Notes: generated from the sequence alone by a model not told the origin. A stretch of 64,000 nucleotides of DNA from Branchiostoma floridae (GCF_000003815.2 NC_049994.1:13571989-13635988), one strand, 5' to 3'. Positions 25,116 to 45,784 are shown, numbered from the stretch's first letter. Program-made: numbers and translations.

Positions 25116-26070
25116 CCACGGGTCTGTCACCTGGCGATTGCCACCGGCCCACACGGTAAAATTACCCCTTTCCTTCCACCGGGATGGTCCCTTTGACGAT
25201 GAACCAATCTCGTTTGCAAATGCTATCACCCCGGCGACCGCATCCGGCAAACATGCATGCCGGTGAGTCGCGGGTAAACGTGCGGAAATGACGGCCCTGT
25301 GCACACCGGCATCGCTTGTTCAGCAATGCACAAACGCTGCCCACGGCTTTTGTGATTGTTCAGAGCTAATAATGCCTAGTGCCAATGGCATCCGGGTTGA
25401 TTAAGCCACACCAATTTAGTTTCTTGGTTTCTCCATGTCAGTTGAAACAAAGATGAAAACAAAGGGTAAAACAAAAGCATTAGACCAAGAGAAAAACTTG
25501 AATCTGACTTATTTCAAGTCTCCCAACTCTCGCGAGAACTAGGTCACTCCGTGATCAAGATGGACTGATAGCCATCGAAAATTTGGAGGTACGTGTACTT
25601 ACCTTTAATACAGTCACTGATTGATGAAAAATCCTATTAACTGTGAACATACGTGACTAATGAATCTCTTCAACGAATCTCTTCAACGACTTATTTCAAA
25701 TCTTTAAAAATTAAATGATTGAGCCTCAGTTTTTGTGACTATTTTCCTGTGGCAAATTCTATGCACATAGTTTTTTTTTGTGGTCCAAGAAACTTAAGAT
25801 TACCTTGATATGGCCTTAGATGTGTGGTGACTAGCCATGCAGATAGTTGAGTAGATGATGCTCTTTTCTAAGAAATAAGAGTATGGAAAGAAACCCTACC
25901 TGACAGCATCACACAAGCTTTATTCTAATGGACTATTCTTAGTCAGACTAGTAAGAGCTGTCATGTGGAATCACAGTTGACATTATGACAGAAAACCTTT
26001 ATGTAATTACCTAGTTTCCAAGAAGTAACTACGACTTTGCTTCAAGAAATGCCTTGTTCTTCTATATGTC
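25116..26070. other. Non-coding stretch, transposon end only
   Basis: A GC-rich patch lies at 25,120-25,340. At 25,398-25,427, TAAGCCACACCAATTTAG then TTTCTTGG resembles a single terminus of the GGCCACACCAA family. No gene. Confidence 0.35.
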
Positions 26071-26238
26071 CCTCCAAAGTAATCTCCAAGCAGATCCTTC
26101 GGTAGCATAAGATAGTAGCTTGGCTTAGCCGGCTTAGGAGTGTATTTTGCTACCTCACCTCTTGGCTGATTACACTCCTTGGCCAGTTTGATACTATGTT
26201 ATGCCATTGTATGATCTGCTTGGAGATTACCTCCATAG
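26071..26238. mobile_element. Fold-back MITE (TCTCCAAGCAGATC family), copy 1
   Basis: Arms starting AATCTCCAAGCAGATC (26,081-26,096) and ending GATCTGCTTGGAGATT (about 26,213-26,228) are exact inverse complements. The inverted match continues inward (GGTAGCATAAGATAGTA versus TACTATGTTATGCC) almost to the centre, so the element is a near-complete hairpin. Related copies are at 48,281-48,433 and 59,402-59,695. Confidence 0.85.
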
Positions 26239-26628
26239 GACAGTAACTTGAGTAAGTTACATCGCTGTATCATAAAGCCTGACACGCGTGCGATGTCTGT
26301 TTTAACCCATAAGTGGTACAAGACAAATCGGGTGGCTATCTCTCCTCATCTCTTTTCACTCTGCTCCCGCCCGCCTCACCTAAATGGACAGAAAATACCT
26401 GCCGGGGACGTTAGGATCACCCGACTGACAACCGGGGCAGTTCCCGAGCCCGATAAATCCCCCGGGTACACGCCGACCCGAGATCGGAGCGCCTGATACC
26501 TGTCCGCTCCCTCCTGAGTGGATTTCTTTTCGCAGAAAACAAATACCGGTTGGAGATCCTCTGAAAGGCGGCGATTATTCACCGGCGGTGGTAACACCTG
26601 GCGTCGTGGAGCCAGGGCAGAATTTATG

Positions 26629-27027
26629 GCCAGTAGGTGTGGACAAATAGCAGGGCTGGAAACACTTTTTTCTGCGTACCTGCACTGGTGCTGGTAACGT
26701 TGAAAATTACCTGCACCAGACAAACATTACCTGCACCACTTTGAATTTAGGATGTATGGATCATACTAAAATTGTTCAGGAACCATTGCTATTTTTTCTT
26801 TTACACTTTTACACTGACATCAACAGTCAATGCAGCTAGTAACAATCCATATACAGCTACATTATGGGACATTTACATTATATGTATAAAACCCAATACA
26901 TGGACCAGTGCAGGTTAGGTGCAGGTAGACACCAGAATTACCTGCACAGCTCCAATTTTACCTGCACTAACCTGCATATGCAGGTGGTATTTCGAGCTCT
27001 GTATAGCCAGAAGGTGTGGACAAATAG
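26629..27027. mobile_element. Small TIR element rich in ACCTGCA, with a 22-bp flanking repeat
   Basis: The element (26,651-27,005) begins CAGGGCTGGAAACAC and ends GTATTTCGAGCTCTG, an imperfect inverted repeat. ACCTGCAC or its complement GTGCAGGT recurs about nine times inside. The 22-bp sequences at 26,629-26,650 and 27,006-27,027 are identical at 21 of 22 positions (GCCAGtAGGTGTGGAC...). No protein is encoded. Confidence 0.75.
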
Positions 27028-30000
27028 AGAAGAGGGAGGTGCGCGCAAGTTCACTGAACGTGCGTCACCGGAATGTGTTCTCTGCGGAATTGACGGCAAT
27101 TTCCGCACCTCTTTGTTACACCTGTCAGGAACAGGTAGACGGAAAATTGATGTGTTGGCCCTCGAAAGGATAAAGGTGTTTTTTGTTGTCTTAGATGTAG
27201 GTGTAGGATGAGGATGCTTTCAGAAGTGATGTGGTACACTTTCTCAGTACAGGGATCTGTTAATTTTGCACAAGAATAAAACAAGTTCTCTAATTTAAAA
27301 AGCTGTACAATTAATGCTGCTACTTCTTTGCCTGATAAGACATTGGAATATGTAAAAATTTCTGCTATTGCACGTTACCATACACATGTTTAGGAATCTA
27401 CTACACTTGGAAACATAGGGAAAGACTGTGATGTCATCATTAAAACCTACCTGTAACTTACATGTGTATCTACACGTAGTATGTTTTTACTAACTTCAAC
27501 TTTAGAACCTTTGTGCCTTGTCACAGTTTACCAGATACACAACACAGACACTGACATCACACATGTAGATGAATAATGGAGATGTGCAACCTTTGTGAAG
27601 ATGTTGTAATAGTTCATGATAAAGTACTCACAGTAGTGTAAAGTAGAAATGTCTATAGACAGGATACATGCTCGAAAACTAATGGTTGTGTTGTAAAATT
27701 GGCTTCTTTCCAAGTGCCTTGGAGTTGGAGAACGTCCTTAAGTTAATGACGAAAACATCATTATCAATCAAACATCGTATTATTATTAACATACCCTGAG
27801 GTATTTGTAATCGTCTAGAATAAACCAAGACGGCAGCGGAAAAAAAACAGCAACCAGGACCTTGATCAGAATCACAAGAGGAAGTGATGTTCCTGGATAG
27901 CTAGGGGGAAAGTTGAGCTTTATTTGCACGCATACACCGTCATACCTAGTAACACCTGTCCAGAAGATTACTAGGAAATTGATGTTGAGTTCGCCGGCAA
28001 ACATTCGTCCTAGGTGTGCAAGGTGTGCGTGCGTGGATTGGCGCCGCGTGGAATTATAAACGGCAGGCTGTTCCTCGTATAAGAACAACAGATGTCGGCC
28101 GTGTGACCTGAAATTTACCATTGTCCTGTACGGTGCTGCGTACATATTCAAAGAGCTTACTCGTCAATAATGGCGCACAAAGGTATTACTCAGCTTTTGT
28201 GAGCGGCGTTCGCAAGTATGATCATCATGCAAATGCAATAATCTGTATTTACGTATGCAAAATCCTAATATAGATGATATGGAATCGTCAAGTGCCAGTA
28301 TTTGTAGAGCACACCTGTGTGTGTAAGGTAATTAGCACTGGTAAGGGCTGAATTTGTCACAGCAAATGCGCATAATTTGGTTTTGCCCGAGGCAAATTGT
28401 TATCAAGGTGTAGCTATTTCTATATGGAACAACAATGGAAATTTTGTATGGCATGAATTTATCACATTCAGGTTTTGTTTTGTACTGATAATGATTGAAA
28501 AGTTGATTTTTTTTAATATCCTGTACTAGAGAGGTAATTTTAAGATAGATAAAAAGACTTATACACAGTTATTGTATTTCATAATCATACTTCATACTTT
28601 ATCCACAAGAGAACGGTTGACGCAGTGTGAGCCAAGTTCTAACAATAAGAATATCTTGCATATGTCACACACCTTTCCATAATCATCTAGATTAAGACTA
28701 AAATAAAAATATCTTAGTTTTTTATTGCATATGCCACACACCTTTCCATAATAATCGCCTAGATACTTCAATCAATTTATCATCTTTTTTGTTAGTATCT
28801 CTACTCCCTAGAGCTCTTATTGTACTCCCTTTGTTGTAACATATCCAAGTTCAAGTAATCCATGTATTGAACGACAAAAAATGCTGAAGTCAAAACTTTC
28901 CGGTGTGACCAGCATCAGAAATATGGGGAATCTTGGTACTATATTGGTATAATGTACCAACCAGTCTCTGAATGTCTGATAAAAGATATAGCATGTGTAA
29001 CAGTTAACAAAACGAGATGTTTTAGTAATTTTGTATTGCAGGTATTTTTACCTGGAAGTGTAAACTTAAGTGATGCCACATGGTCTTATACTTATAGACT
29101 TGTGTGAAATAGACCTAGTCACTTTGGGCAAACTTGTTTGAGACAGTGACCAATTATAAGTTAAACTATCAAATTTTAGATGGAAAACAGGGTTTCCAAC
29201 AGTTTTGAGAGCTTTTTATAGGAGTAGGACAACGTTTTATTTTATTTTTTTCTATGTGTTAGGTAACATAACATCATCTAAAGATGTGCAGATGGAAGTG
29301 TGAACAATATGTAGCCTAATTTTACTCCAGGTTGCTCAACATGCAACCTTTTGAAGAAGTATTTCACTGGCCAACACCTAAGCCAAATTGTACAACCAGT
29401 CTTTCCCTTGGATATTATATTGCAAGGGGAAATATTGGCAACCCAAGCAGTAGCAGCGACGGTCGGCCCCCTTGGGGACCTTTCATTGAACGTGGATTTC
29501 CTTGGATCGACCGTGCCGGGGGAATCATTATGCCATTTCCGATACGTCCGCGTTTTCGTGTCAAGGTATCTGACATCGCAGCGCCCAGGTGATCCTACTG
29601 GAATGGAGGATGGACAACCTTTCGGACCTCTCAGGCTCACCTTGTCAGATCTCAATGGCACAAGGCAGGAAAGCCTTCTAGAATTTTCACAACTGACAAT
29701 GGAATCCTCCTAACTGTATGTTACAATTGCAGGAAAGTAGTTTAATCTAAATCTGCAATGAAAGGAATGTAGATCAAATCATTTGAATTTTTATCATATT
29801 TCATAGGATGGTATTCAAAAGAATCTACATCGTATTTTGCTTTCTTTTGGACCTTATCTATTACAATGTATAACCTTTGATCACATGTGAAAGCTACTTT
29901 GTATTTTGCTTTCTTTTGGACCGCATTTATTGTACGATAGTGAAACCTTTGATATGTGAACTATAATACATGTAGCCAGTTTCTAAGGTCGCTTTTTGTT

Positions 30001-31250
30001 GGTTGAAAGGTAGATTAATTACACAGGTATGATACACACAGGAGATCAGACAGTCTTTTATGTCTCGCTGACACTTAATCTAGGTACATAACTATCTACC
30101 TAGTGATGGACTCACCTGGCATAATAAGGGCGGTGTCAGGGGTCCTGTCTAAGTATGTATGATTAATAGGTAAGAAGAGGATTGTAAAGGTAAAGTCATC
30201 AGAGGGAGCGAGGCAGCTCTTTTGTAGGCTGACCCAGAATGTTCCAAAGGGGTTAATGATAAAACGACCTGAACACGTCTACGGGTCGCTGTTTTATAAC
30301 CCTCCTGTTTGGTGTAATGGTGATTTGTGTGAGCAGCAGTAGGGAGGGGAAAAAGACTGTAAAAAGGTGTGAAAATAATTGGAATTTTAGTATTTTTACC
30401 ATTGTATTTTTGTATCAACTATAGCACGTTTTATTTTGAATTTTAATCTTTCTTCTTGAATGAAACTAATGTTTTTAGTACCTATATGTTGCCAAGGTAT
30501 TATCATTATTTTACGAAAATATAGAAAGTAAAGACGAGTTTTTAAGAGCTTTTTGATGATTGATAAGCCTTGTTTTTGTCAATATTTGATTAGTTATCCC
30601 TCCTTGGAGATCAATTTATTTAGCATAATTCAAAATTGCAAGAGGGTCTGAGGTCTCAGGTCTAAATATAGAATTGAATTACTACAGGTGTAGAATTATG
30701 GGAACATGGTTTTTCACTTTGTTGTCCCTTCGAAAACAAGTTTATAGCTGATAATATCGCATTATTTTATTGGTCCTTTTATAGGCTAAAAGGTGTCATG
30801 CTTTCCTTTTACCTTAGGTCAAATGCAGTGGAATTTGGTTTAGCATTAGCTTTTGAAAATATGTTACATTTTTTTTTCTTTGAATTTCTATTTTGCTATT
30901 TCCACACTATCCACAAGAACAAAAAAATGTAGTCTAAGCTCTTTTGCCAGTATTTCAAAGCTTTAAAGCTGCAATTTTTCACGAGCATAGAACATCACCA
31001 ATCCAATATGGTACAAAAGGTTCACCTTTGCCTTTTCCAACACCTCCAGAAATATCCGTTAATTGGACAAATTTTCCACTTCTCCAATCAAGCGTTGACG
31101 CATGATGCCTAAATCTAATCGTAACTGTGGATGCCTTGGTTCGTCTGTCGCTAATCAGGTTAGCTTTTCCATCAGTGAGACACCACCTGTGAGCCAGTCT
31201 GCCCTCACTCCTACCTGTACATTTACTCTGTTCACCTTCTGACAACCCCA
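27028..31250. other. Non-coding stretch with small local duplications
   Basis: No gene recognised. Local two-copy repeats: TGCATATGnCACACACCTTT then CCATAAT at about 28,657 and 28,725; CGTATTTTGCTTTCTTTTGG then ACC at about 29,830 and 29,900, each followed by AACCTTTGAT. The frames around 29,280-29,713 overlap on both strands and match nothing known to me. Confidence 0.45.
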
Positions 31251-31643
31251 TAAGCATAATCAAATTTGGCTATCCCAAATTTATTTCTTGCTTCTCAGAT
31301 TTAAAAAAAAAAATTGGACAGACAGGTCTAGAAAAAAATAAGAAATTTTTTCAAAAGATCTGAGGTGAAGATATACAGCTTTATTTACAAGCATTTACAG
31401 CCTGAGGAGTTCAATGGCACGTTTTATGCAGTGAAGCCCTTGTTTGATATGTTACCAATGTTCTGACTAAAAGGCATTGCTTTTAGACTGAAATTATGTG
31501 TATGTGGCTCTGAATGGCAATATTTACAGCTTTGTGAGCAGAACATCTTAGTACTTAATTTTTCTTTATTTGAAAATGATAAAAAGAATGGGCAGGTGAA
31601 TCCGAGAAACAACAAATAAAATTGGTGTGGCCTAAGCATAATC
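31251..31643. mobile_element. TIR element (GGCCACACCAA family), copy 2
   Basis: The termini AAATTTATTTCTTGCTTCTC (from 31,276) and CGAGAAACAACAAATAAAAT then TGGTGTGGCC (to 31,632) are inverted. The interior (GTATGTGGCTCTGAATGG, AAAAGGCATTGCTTTTAGAC) matches copy 1. The 11-bp direct repeat TAAGCATAATC flanks it at 31,251-31,261 and 31,633-31,643 and is the likely target-site duplication. Confidence 0.8.
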
Positions 31644-32316
31644 GAGTTACCACCATCAATAGGATAGCTGATCCCCCTTAGCTTGAAAGTAAAATCCGGT
31701 TTTCTCAAATCCGGTGCCTTTTCAGTGGGTTGGTCTTGCCGTGGGTATCAGTGGGTTGGTCTTGCTGTGGGGATCGCTGGCTGATGAGATGATGTTTTGT
31801 GATTACCTGCTTCTGCAAGCTGATTACAGAAGTTATGATGTCATCCCTACAGAGGAGAGGGCGATACTAATGCGATTAGTAGTTTCATAATTTTTTTCTG
31901 TTCATACAAAAAGATCAATTCTGAGGTCTGTTTTGCAGGTGTGAAATATTACCTAACAGGTGCCTATATCCGTTATATAAAGATAGTGGTATTTGGGGAT
32001 CGTTTAGTCGATGGAAGGTACTTTCACATTGCAATATTTTGAAAATGTTGACATTTGAAACCCATGTTGTTGACCTGAAATCTCAAAATATATTTTAAAA
32101 ACAACAAATATAGGTTACCCCATGGATTAAGGTGAACAAGCGTTAGTTAATTGATTAAAGCCTTCTTTGGTTTTCATATTAACCTGAACATAAAGGTCAA
32201 TTCGGAGGTCTAGTTTTAAATTTAGCTCGTAAGTGATAAATTTTACTTCAATTAGGAAATATCTGCCAGCTACATCACATGTACTAGTATTGATTTGTTG
32301 TATTAAAAGTTCATCC

Positions 32317-32397
32317 TAGTGATGCTGAAGAAGAGTGATGGATGTCACTCGAAACATCCGGAAGCAGTATCACTATCTTATGTGGTTGTAGAGATTG
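32317..32397. repeat. Dispersed repeat (GATGGATGTCACTCGAAAC), copy B
   Basis: GCTGAAGAAGAGTGATGGAT, GTCACTCGAAACATCCGG and GTTGTAGAGATTGACTTG are shared with copy A at 18,405-18,475. Confidence 0.75.
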
Positions 32398-32432
32398 ACT
32401 TGTTTCTTTATATCATGTCTAACCTTCATAAA

Positions 32433-32860
32433 TGTGCCTGCCTATATGATCATAGTAGCTAGTGCCATAGTGGTTTGATACAAGCAGTCAATATTGTAGT
32501 TGTAAAGGTAGGAAATAACTATCATTTTCCACTTCATTTTTTACAATGGATGAATCAGCACTAACGGAAAAATGACGGTTCGCTCCAGAATTTTATCACA
32601 GAGGTTTTTAGTTGCATCCTGGGCATCCAGGTATTTTTATTTACCTAGATGTTTACCATTACCCTTTTAAAGGTACCTGCCTTTGTGATTATAGTAGCTA
32701 GTGGTTATACAAGCAGTCAATGTTGTAGTTGTGAAGCTATGAAATAACTGTATCATTTTCCACTTCATCAATCCTGCAAGTTTACAATGACTGAATCAAC
32801 ACCTAGGGAAAAGATGACTGTTAGCTTCTGAATTTTATCACAGAGGTTTTTAGCGGCGCC
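32433..32860. repeat. Two-copy tandem duplication, about 230 bp
   Basis: GTGCCTGCCTATATGATCAT, AGTAGCTAGTG, CAAGCAGTCAATATTGTAG, CATTTTCCACTTCAT and GAATTTTATCACAGAGGTTT then TTAG recur in order in 32,670-32,855. Confidence 0.85.
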
Positions 32861-33739
32861 AAGGGTGCCATTATGTAGGCTGGCAGATGGTCTAGGCAGC
32901 TGATTGAGAGATTGTGTGGAGAGTGATGAAATTAGGTGCATCTGATTCACCTTTAACAAGGTTACATACACCTGTATTGTTATGGAAGGTTAGGGACAAA
33001 CCAACGAGGACTTCATATAGGGGTGTTCACAGCGAAGTTTTTGTAATAAAAGTTGGAAAAGACTGTTCACAGATGGACAAATAAATGAGGAACTACAGAT
33101 GATTTGAACCCCAAACTTTGTCAATTCCCAATACTCCTGGTACTTTTTTTTACTGAAAAAGACAGACATTATAGTTACCGTGGGAAGTGACATTGTTGCA
33201 ACCAATCATGTCAGTTTTGACTACATTTTCAGTCAAGGTGAACACTGGTTTATTCCTTTCAAGGATTTCTGATTCAATTGGAAAGAATTAAGATGTAAAT
33301 TATTGCTGGCAGTCTAGGTGTGTCCCACCGCAACATAGAGGCTGACAATCCTCTGTAGTTTATGTATACTTAATCATACTTCCATTGTGCCAGCCATGCT
33401 GGTAAAGGTATACCAGCCAGTTTTTGTGTGATTGCCAACCATACACCTCAACTACACGCACAATCCTATGTAAAATATTACTCCCCCCAATGCTATGTTA
33501 TAGGCACTTAGGAGAGGAAGATTTCCCAGTGTGCAGGTATGATAGGGCCATAAACATGATGTCAAAAGGGACGCTACCTCATCAGTGGTGTTCCGCGGTT
33601 GCCAAGCAACCCATCCGTCATTTTAACCGTCTTTCGCTGTCACCCCTGTTATGATTGGTTAATGACGTATTGTGCAGCTGTTGGAAGTTGGAACAATGCC
33701 GATACAGGTATGCAGGGCTTGTGTTATATACAACAGCTA

Positions 33740-34335
33740 AGGTATATCACAATTTTACAGAGGTCACAGCATCTTATGCTTTGTGTATGCCAAGGTCACT
33801 TGCTGGTTAGAACTCTCCACTCCCTCATGCATGATCATCACAGAGGTGTTACTACCTGTCTAAAGGGTAAGACTACAGCTGGAAATTCTGATAAAGGTGT
33901 AATTAAGGGAACGGAAGTGCTTTCTTGCTGTTTGGCTAGGTTACCGTTGTTGTTTGGAACTCTGTGCCTCCCTACCCTCTTTAGAGGGTAGTCAGTGAAC
34001 GCTCCATCTGTCTGAACAATAAGGTTGCAGCCAGAAAGTGTGGTAAGATTTTATAGAGGTGATTTCTAGCTGTGCGGCAAGGTCACAGTCATTGTCGTTT
34101 AGAACCCTACTCCCCCCTCCCCACTCCTTCCAGGTGTTACTCCAGTCAGTGAACGCTCCATCTGTCTGAACAATAAGGTTGAAGCCAGAAATTGTGGTAA
34201 GATTTTACAGAAGTTATGTCTTGCTGAGTTGCAAGGTCACAGTCGTTGTTCGATCTGCCCCCCTCCCCACCCATTCCAGGTGTTACTGCAGTCAGTGAAT
34301 GCTCCATCTGTCTGAACAATAAGGTGTGCCCGTGG
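33740..34335. repeat. Tandem array of about 150-bp units (3 clear, 2 decayed)
   Basis: GTCAGTGAACGCTCCATCTG then TCTGAACAATAAGGT starts units at 33,991, 34,145 and 34,291. Each is preceded by TTCCAGGTGTTACT-like DNA and a GGTCACAGTC...CCCTCCCCAC segment. Two older copies without the GTCAGTGAAC box lie at about 33,750-33,980. Confidence 0.8.
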
Positions 34336-36430
34336 GGGAAAAGTGAGTCACGTCGTTCCGGTTTCCCTTCCTGTCCCAGGAATTCCTGGTTCCTCGGAAT
34401 TCCCCATGACGGTTTCCCTGCCAGAGGAAGTGTAGTGCGACCTTGTGACCTTGACCCCGCCACCTTGCCTCCCCTGCGCGCTCAGGTGTGCTGGTGATTG
34501 AATCACGCCTGTCCAATCAGAGTGCTGCAGCAGATTAGCGGCAGACATTTCCTGTCAGTGTAGACTGTTGCTGACCCCACTGGTGCCAACAAAGTTTAAA
34601 ACATTGTATCATTCACTGTGAAACAAATGTGAAGGCCTTGTCAGTTCCATTCATAGGTTCTGTGTAAAACCTTGAGTGCCTTTTGGCTACCACAGGTCTG
34701 GTTGTTACAGAGTTATTCAGCTGGAAAAAGGTGAACTGGCCTGATAGGGGCATAGTTTTCCAAAGAAGACATAAAGGATTGCATCGTAAACTTTTCTCTT
34801 ATGTCATCTTTTTGTTAGATTTAGAACTGGGATTCTCACAGGTAAGCTAGCCATCTATGGACAAACTTTCTATTGGTTATAGTAGAGCTTGGCAACGTGA
34901 AGGTTAAACAAGGGATGCAATCTTTTTTTCTGAAATTGAAAAATTTAGTAGAGTTATCTCGCAGAACAAGAAATACAATTCGTACGGCCAAAGAAAGGAA
35001 AATACATTACATTGTTTACCATAATCCACAACTAGTCAGGTAGAACTGAATTAATGTGTACAGTGAGGAGTGAAGAATTCCATAGGCTCTGACAAATGCC
35101 AGGTGAAGGTGGGATTGTTCGAATCAGCGTCAGCGAATAAGTCACCCATGTCGCTTCGGCATCAGGTGAGCGGCTTAATCTAATCACCTATCCATTCAGC
35201 GCTGCTCTCCCCAATTATATCGGCATGTTTTCCTCCTGCATTACAATTAAGCTGGCCTGTTTCTTCACAGCTTCCTTTGAAAACTGGGTCACAATAATAC
35301 AAGGAAAGGAGAGTAGCCATCTTTTTAACCCTTGTCATCACTGTTTTGATGTGCTTGGATAACGGATAGAATAAACACACTGATCAAGGTTAAACATCCA
35401 GGTGAACATTAGTTGCAAGTTGTAATACAAAGAAAATCAAGTAATGGTAAATCTTTTAAAGAGTCGGATGTTTCAGATAATATCCACTATTTGTATCTTT
35501 CATCAGTGATGTGGGAATAAGTCTGAAGACAAGTGTAACATGTATCAAAATTGATATGGTCTACTAGATATGTTGTGGATAATTCAACAGAACTGTTTTC
35601 CTTTGGTGTCTTATTTTGTGCTTTTCTGTGTTTTGTTTCTCGTCGGATCAGACCAGAGGTAAATGTGAGTTGCTGTCATGCATATCTAAACTCCCCTCCC
35701 CTTTAATGGAGACGTGTATGGCACACCTGGCACAACTTAATTGGATTAGATCGGGTCTGAATAATTCAGGTTGGGAAAATGGGGCGCCAAGGAGGAAGAT
35801 GGAGAAGATAATGATGCTACTGTGATGTCATCTGTCGTTAGATCTGTTTTAGGAACACTCGTCAAGTGAGTTCTGTCTTACCTGGTCATGGTAGGTAGAT
35901 GGACGTGAACTTCTCAGCACTGGAAGGGCCTGAATACATTACGTTTTCCAGTTACCTGTATAACGTCACCCCAAGGAGTATATTTGGGGGCATTTCTGGC
36001 ATAGATTGGATATAATGTTATCAATTTTGTTGTTGATTTTGAACAACAATCTCTAATTTCCCAGTTTGAGTAGACCAAAACTGTTCCAGCCTACATTGTA
36101 CATATAATAGAATTTCCCAAGCAGCCTTCATAACCCCTGGTCAGTCAGTCCTCAGTCTTAGTGAGTCGCGCTTGTCTCAGTTTTGATGTTTATGATTGAG
36201 AAAAAGAAATGCTGTTCCAGTCCTACATTTAACCTTGAGGTGGCCTTTAACAGTTTGGGCCCTGTTACTTCACTTGGTGACCCTTGAATAAGGTATACTT
36301 AACTCAGTGCCTAGAGGTGGTCTCTAGCCTTGCACTGTACTCTTCAGTACAAACCTGACCTGTTATGCCAAGAGGCATTTTACCAGGTATGCAAAACAAA
36401 CAAAACAAAACAAAACATAACTTATTCTTC
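34336..36430. other. Non-coding stretch upstream of the first ZEB exon found
   Basis: No exon with good borders. A single GGCCACACCAA-family terminus is decayed at about 34,958-34,990 (CTCGCAGAACAAGAAATACA). A CAAAACAAAA simple repeat lies at about 36,398-36,415. The short basic N-terminal exon expected for ZEB was searched for and not found. Confidence 0.4.
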
Positions 36431-36702
36431 TTTGTTGCTAATGTAGAGTTGTTAATCTATTTATCTATTGTTGTTGTTGTTGTTGATTACCAGCAGAATA
36501 CGAGGAAGAAGACGAAGGTGCTGTGTTAGACAATGCCGACATGTACAGTTGTTTATCTATTTCTTTATTGTTGTTGTTGTTGTTGTTGTTGTTTACCAGC
36601 AGAATACGAGGAAGAGGAAGGCGAGGGTGATATGCTAGACAATGCTGACATGTACAGTTGTTTATCTATTTATTTATTGTTGTTGTTGTTGTTTACCAGC
36701 AG
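36431..36702 (+). other. Two extra tandem copies of the ZEB exon start and its acceptor
   Basis: The unit TATTTaTTaTTG, (TTG)n, (g/t)TTACCAGCAG, then AATACGAGGAAGA, occurs three times, with the post-acceptor AATACG at 36,497, 36,603 and 36,703 (spacings 106 and 100 bp). The first two continue into GACAATGC(C/T)GACATGTACAG and then straight into the next (TTG)n tract. The third continues as the real exon. Each has a CAGCAG tandem acceptor. Neither spacing is a multiple of three, so retaining an upstream copy would shift the frame; these look like decoys or duplicated exon starts. Confidence 0.8.
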
Positions 36703-44310
<7,608 letters not shown>

Positions 44311-45765
44311 CAACTGGCATCAAGAGTTTCACCACAACATTCTGTACAAACAGACATTTGGGGTAGAGTAGGAAGGACTCTGTAGGAACACTTCATCTTC
44401 TATCACAATATTACCATAAGCCATATTGTTACTATAATATTCTGTACAAACATCTCAAAAGAGCATGAAGCATTAGAATCACAGTTACAGCGATCACAAG
44501 ACAGACAATAGACACATCACAAGCTTCCTAATCAGAAGAACAAAGCAAATTTGATCCCAAATTAACTTTTTTGGTGTCCATTCCTCAAGTTTCAGAGCAG
44601 TTGAGACTACGCAACAATTTAGGTCCAAACTGACAGTTTCCAGTTCAAATTATGTTCAGTGCCAACAAGCAAATTTCCATCCCAGGACCGAAGGACGGGT
44701 GCTGGAAACAGCCCTGTTCCAAACTGAAATCTGAGAGAAGGAAGTAAGGATCTGATGCTAGCTTTTCCATTGTCCATTTTTCGACAAATCATGAATATAC
44801 CATCCCACAATCTGGTGAAACTTAAACTGTTAGGAGGAGACTGTTGTCACCACTAATGCTGAAAATGCTGCTTGTGAAAGGAATCGCTACAGACCTCTTG
44901 AGGACGTTATTGGAGCTATAGCTAAGACAAGCCTTTGTAGATAAATACAAGAAATAGTTAACTATTTAGAAAATGATTTTTTGAATCATTTTTTAGATAG
45001 GTGCAGATAGCTTTAGGTACAAACCACTAGTTTCTGAACACAGAAATTGACATACATGTAGATTAATAGCTAATAGCTATGTTAAGAAAAATAGGTTAAT
45101 TTTCCTATGTGTAGGTATTTAGGGAAAGAGTTGTAAGGTATCATATATTAAGAGTTTGCTGTGCCACTTCTTGCCATTGTAAATTGAGCAAAATATAAGG
45201 TCTTGCCATTTCTACAGTAGAATAGGACATTTGAGACATTTTTGTGAGTAACAAATGTGATACGTGTATATGTAGGATTTCCTTAGACAAGGAAAAAGCC
45301 AGATGCCTTATGTGCAATGTTGAATAGTATTAAGATATGTGTTACATCTTCCATTTGCTTAGATATTGTATAAAGATAAAACCACTCTTTGTCACCAGCG
45401 ATTCACCCTGTTCCCACCCACAAAACTAAATGGTATGTTCCACTGAAGGGAACATAGCATGTGCCACTTTGTTTTAAGGGGTGAGAAGGCTTCTGGAAGA
45501 AATTCCCTCCTGTACATATGTGAAGAAAGAAAAAGCCATGACATCTTTGTGTTTTGTAGACTAAAGTGAAAGTGTTTGAATTAGTTGCCAAAAGAGACGA
45601 CTGTGGAAATACTACCAAGATGTGGAAAATTTAGTTAGGATTTAAAATCGGGAGATGTAAGATACAGAAACTGAAACTGAATGGAGAGTGAAGAATTGGT
45701 TAGTGTTGTGTTTTTTGGCGACGCCTCTGGTGCGGAGCCTTGTGAAGTAAGGAAATGTGAGAATG

Positions 45766-45784
45766 TCATTACTGGACAGTATTA
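45766..45784 (+). promoter_or_regulatory. miR-200/miR-8 family target site
   Basis: The 19-nt TCATTACTGGACAGTATTA contains CAGTATTA, the perfect 8-mer match to the miR-200b/c/429 and miR-8 seed (AAUACUG plus a facing A). Upstream bases TCATTAC also match the complement of the 3' half of miR-200b (GUAAUGA), with two G:U pairs and one mismatch between. It is the only CAGTATT I found in this 3' UTR. miR-200 repression of ZEB is established in vertebrates; conservation here is inferred. Confidence 0.75.

Noticed and set aside
26248..26723. 82-aa and 115-aa opposite frames
   Set aside because: GC-rich patch with mirror frames; no recognisable product.
29278..29713. 120-127 aa frames on both strands
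   Set aside because: No homology recognised and mutual overlap; treated as chance.
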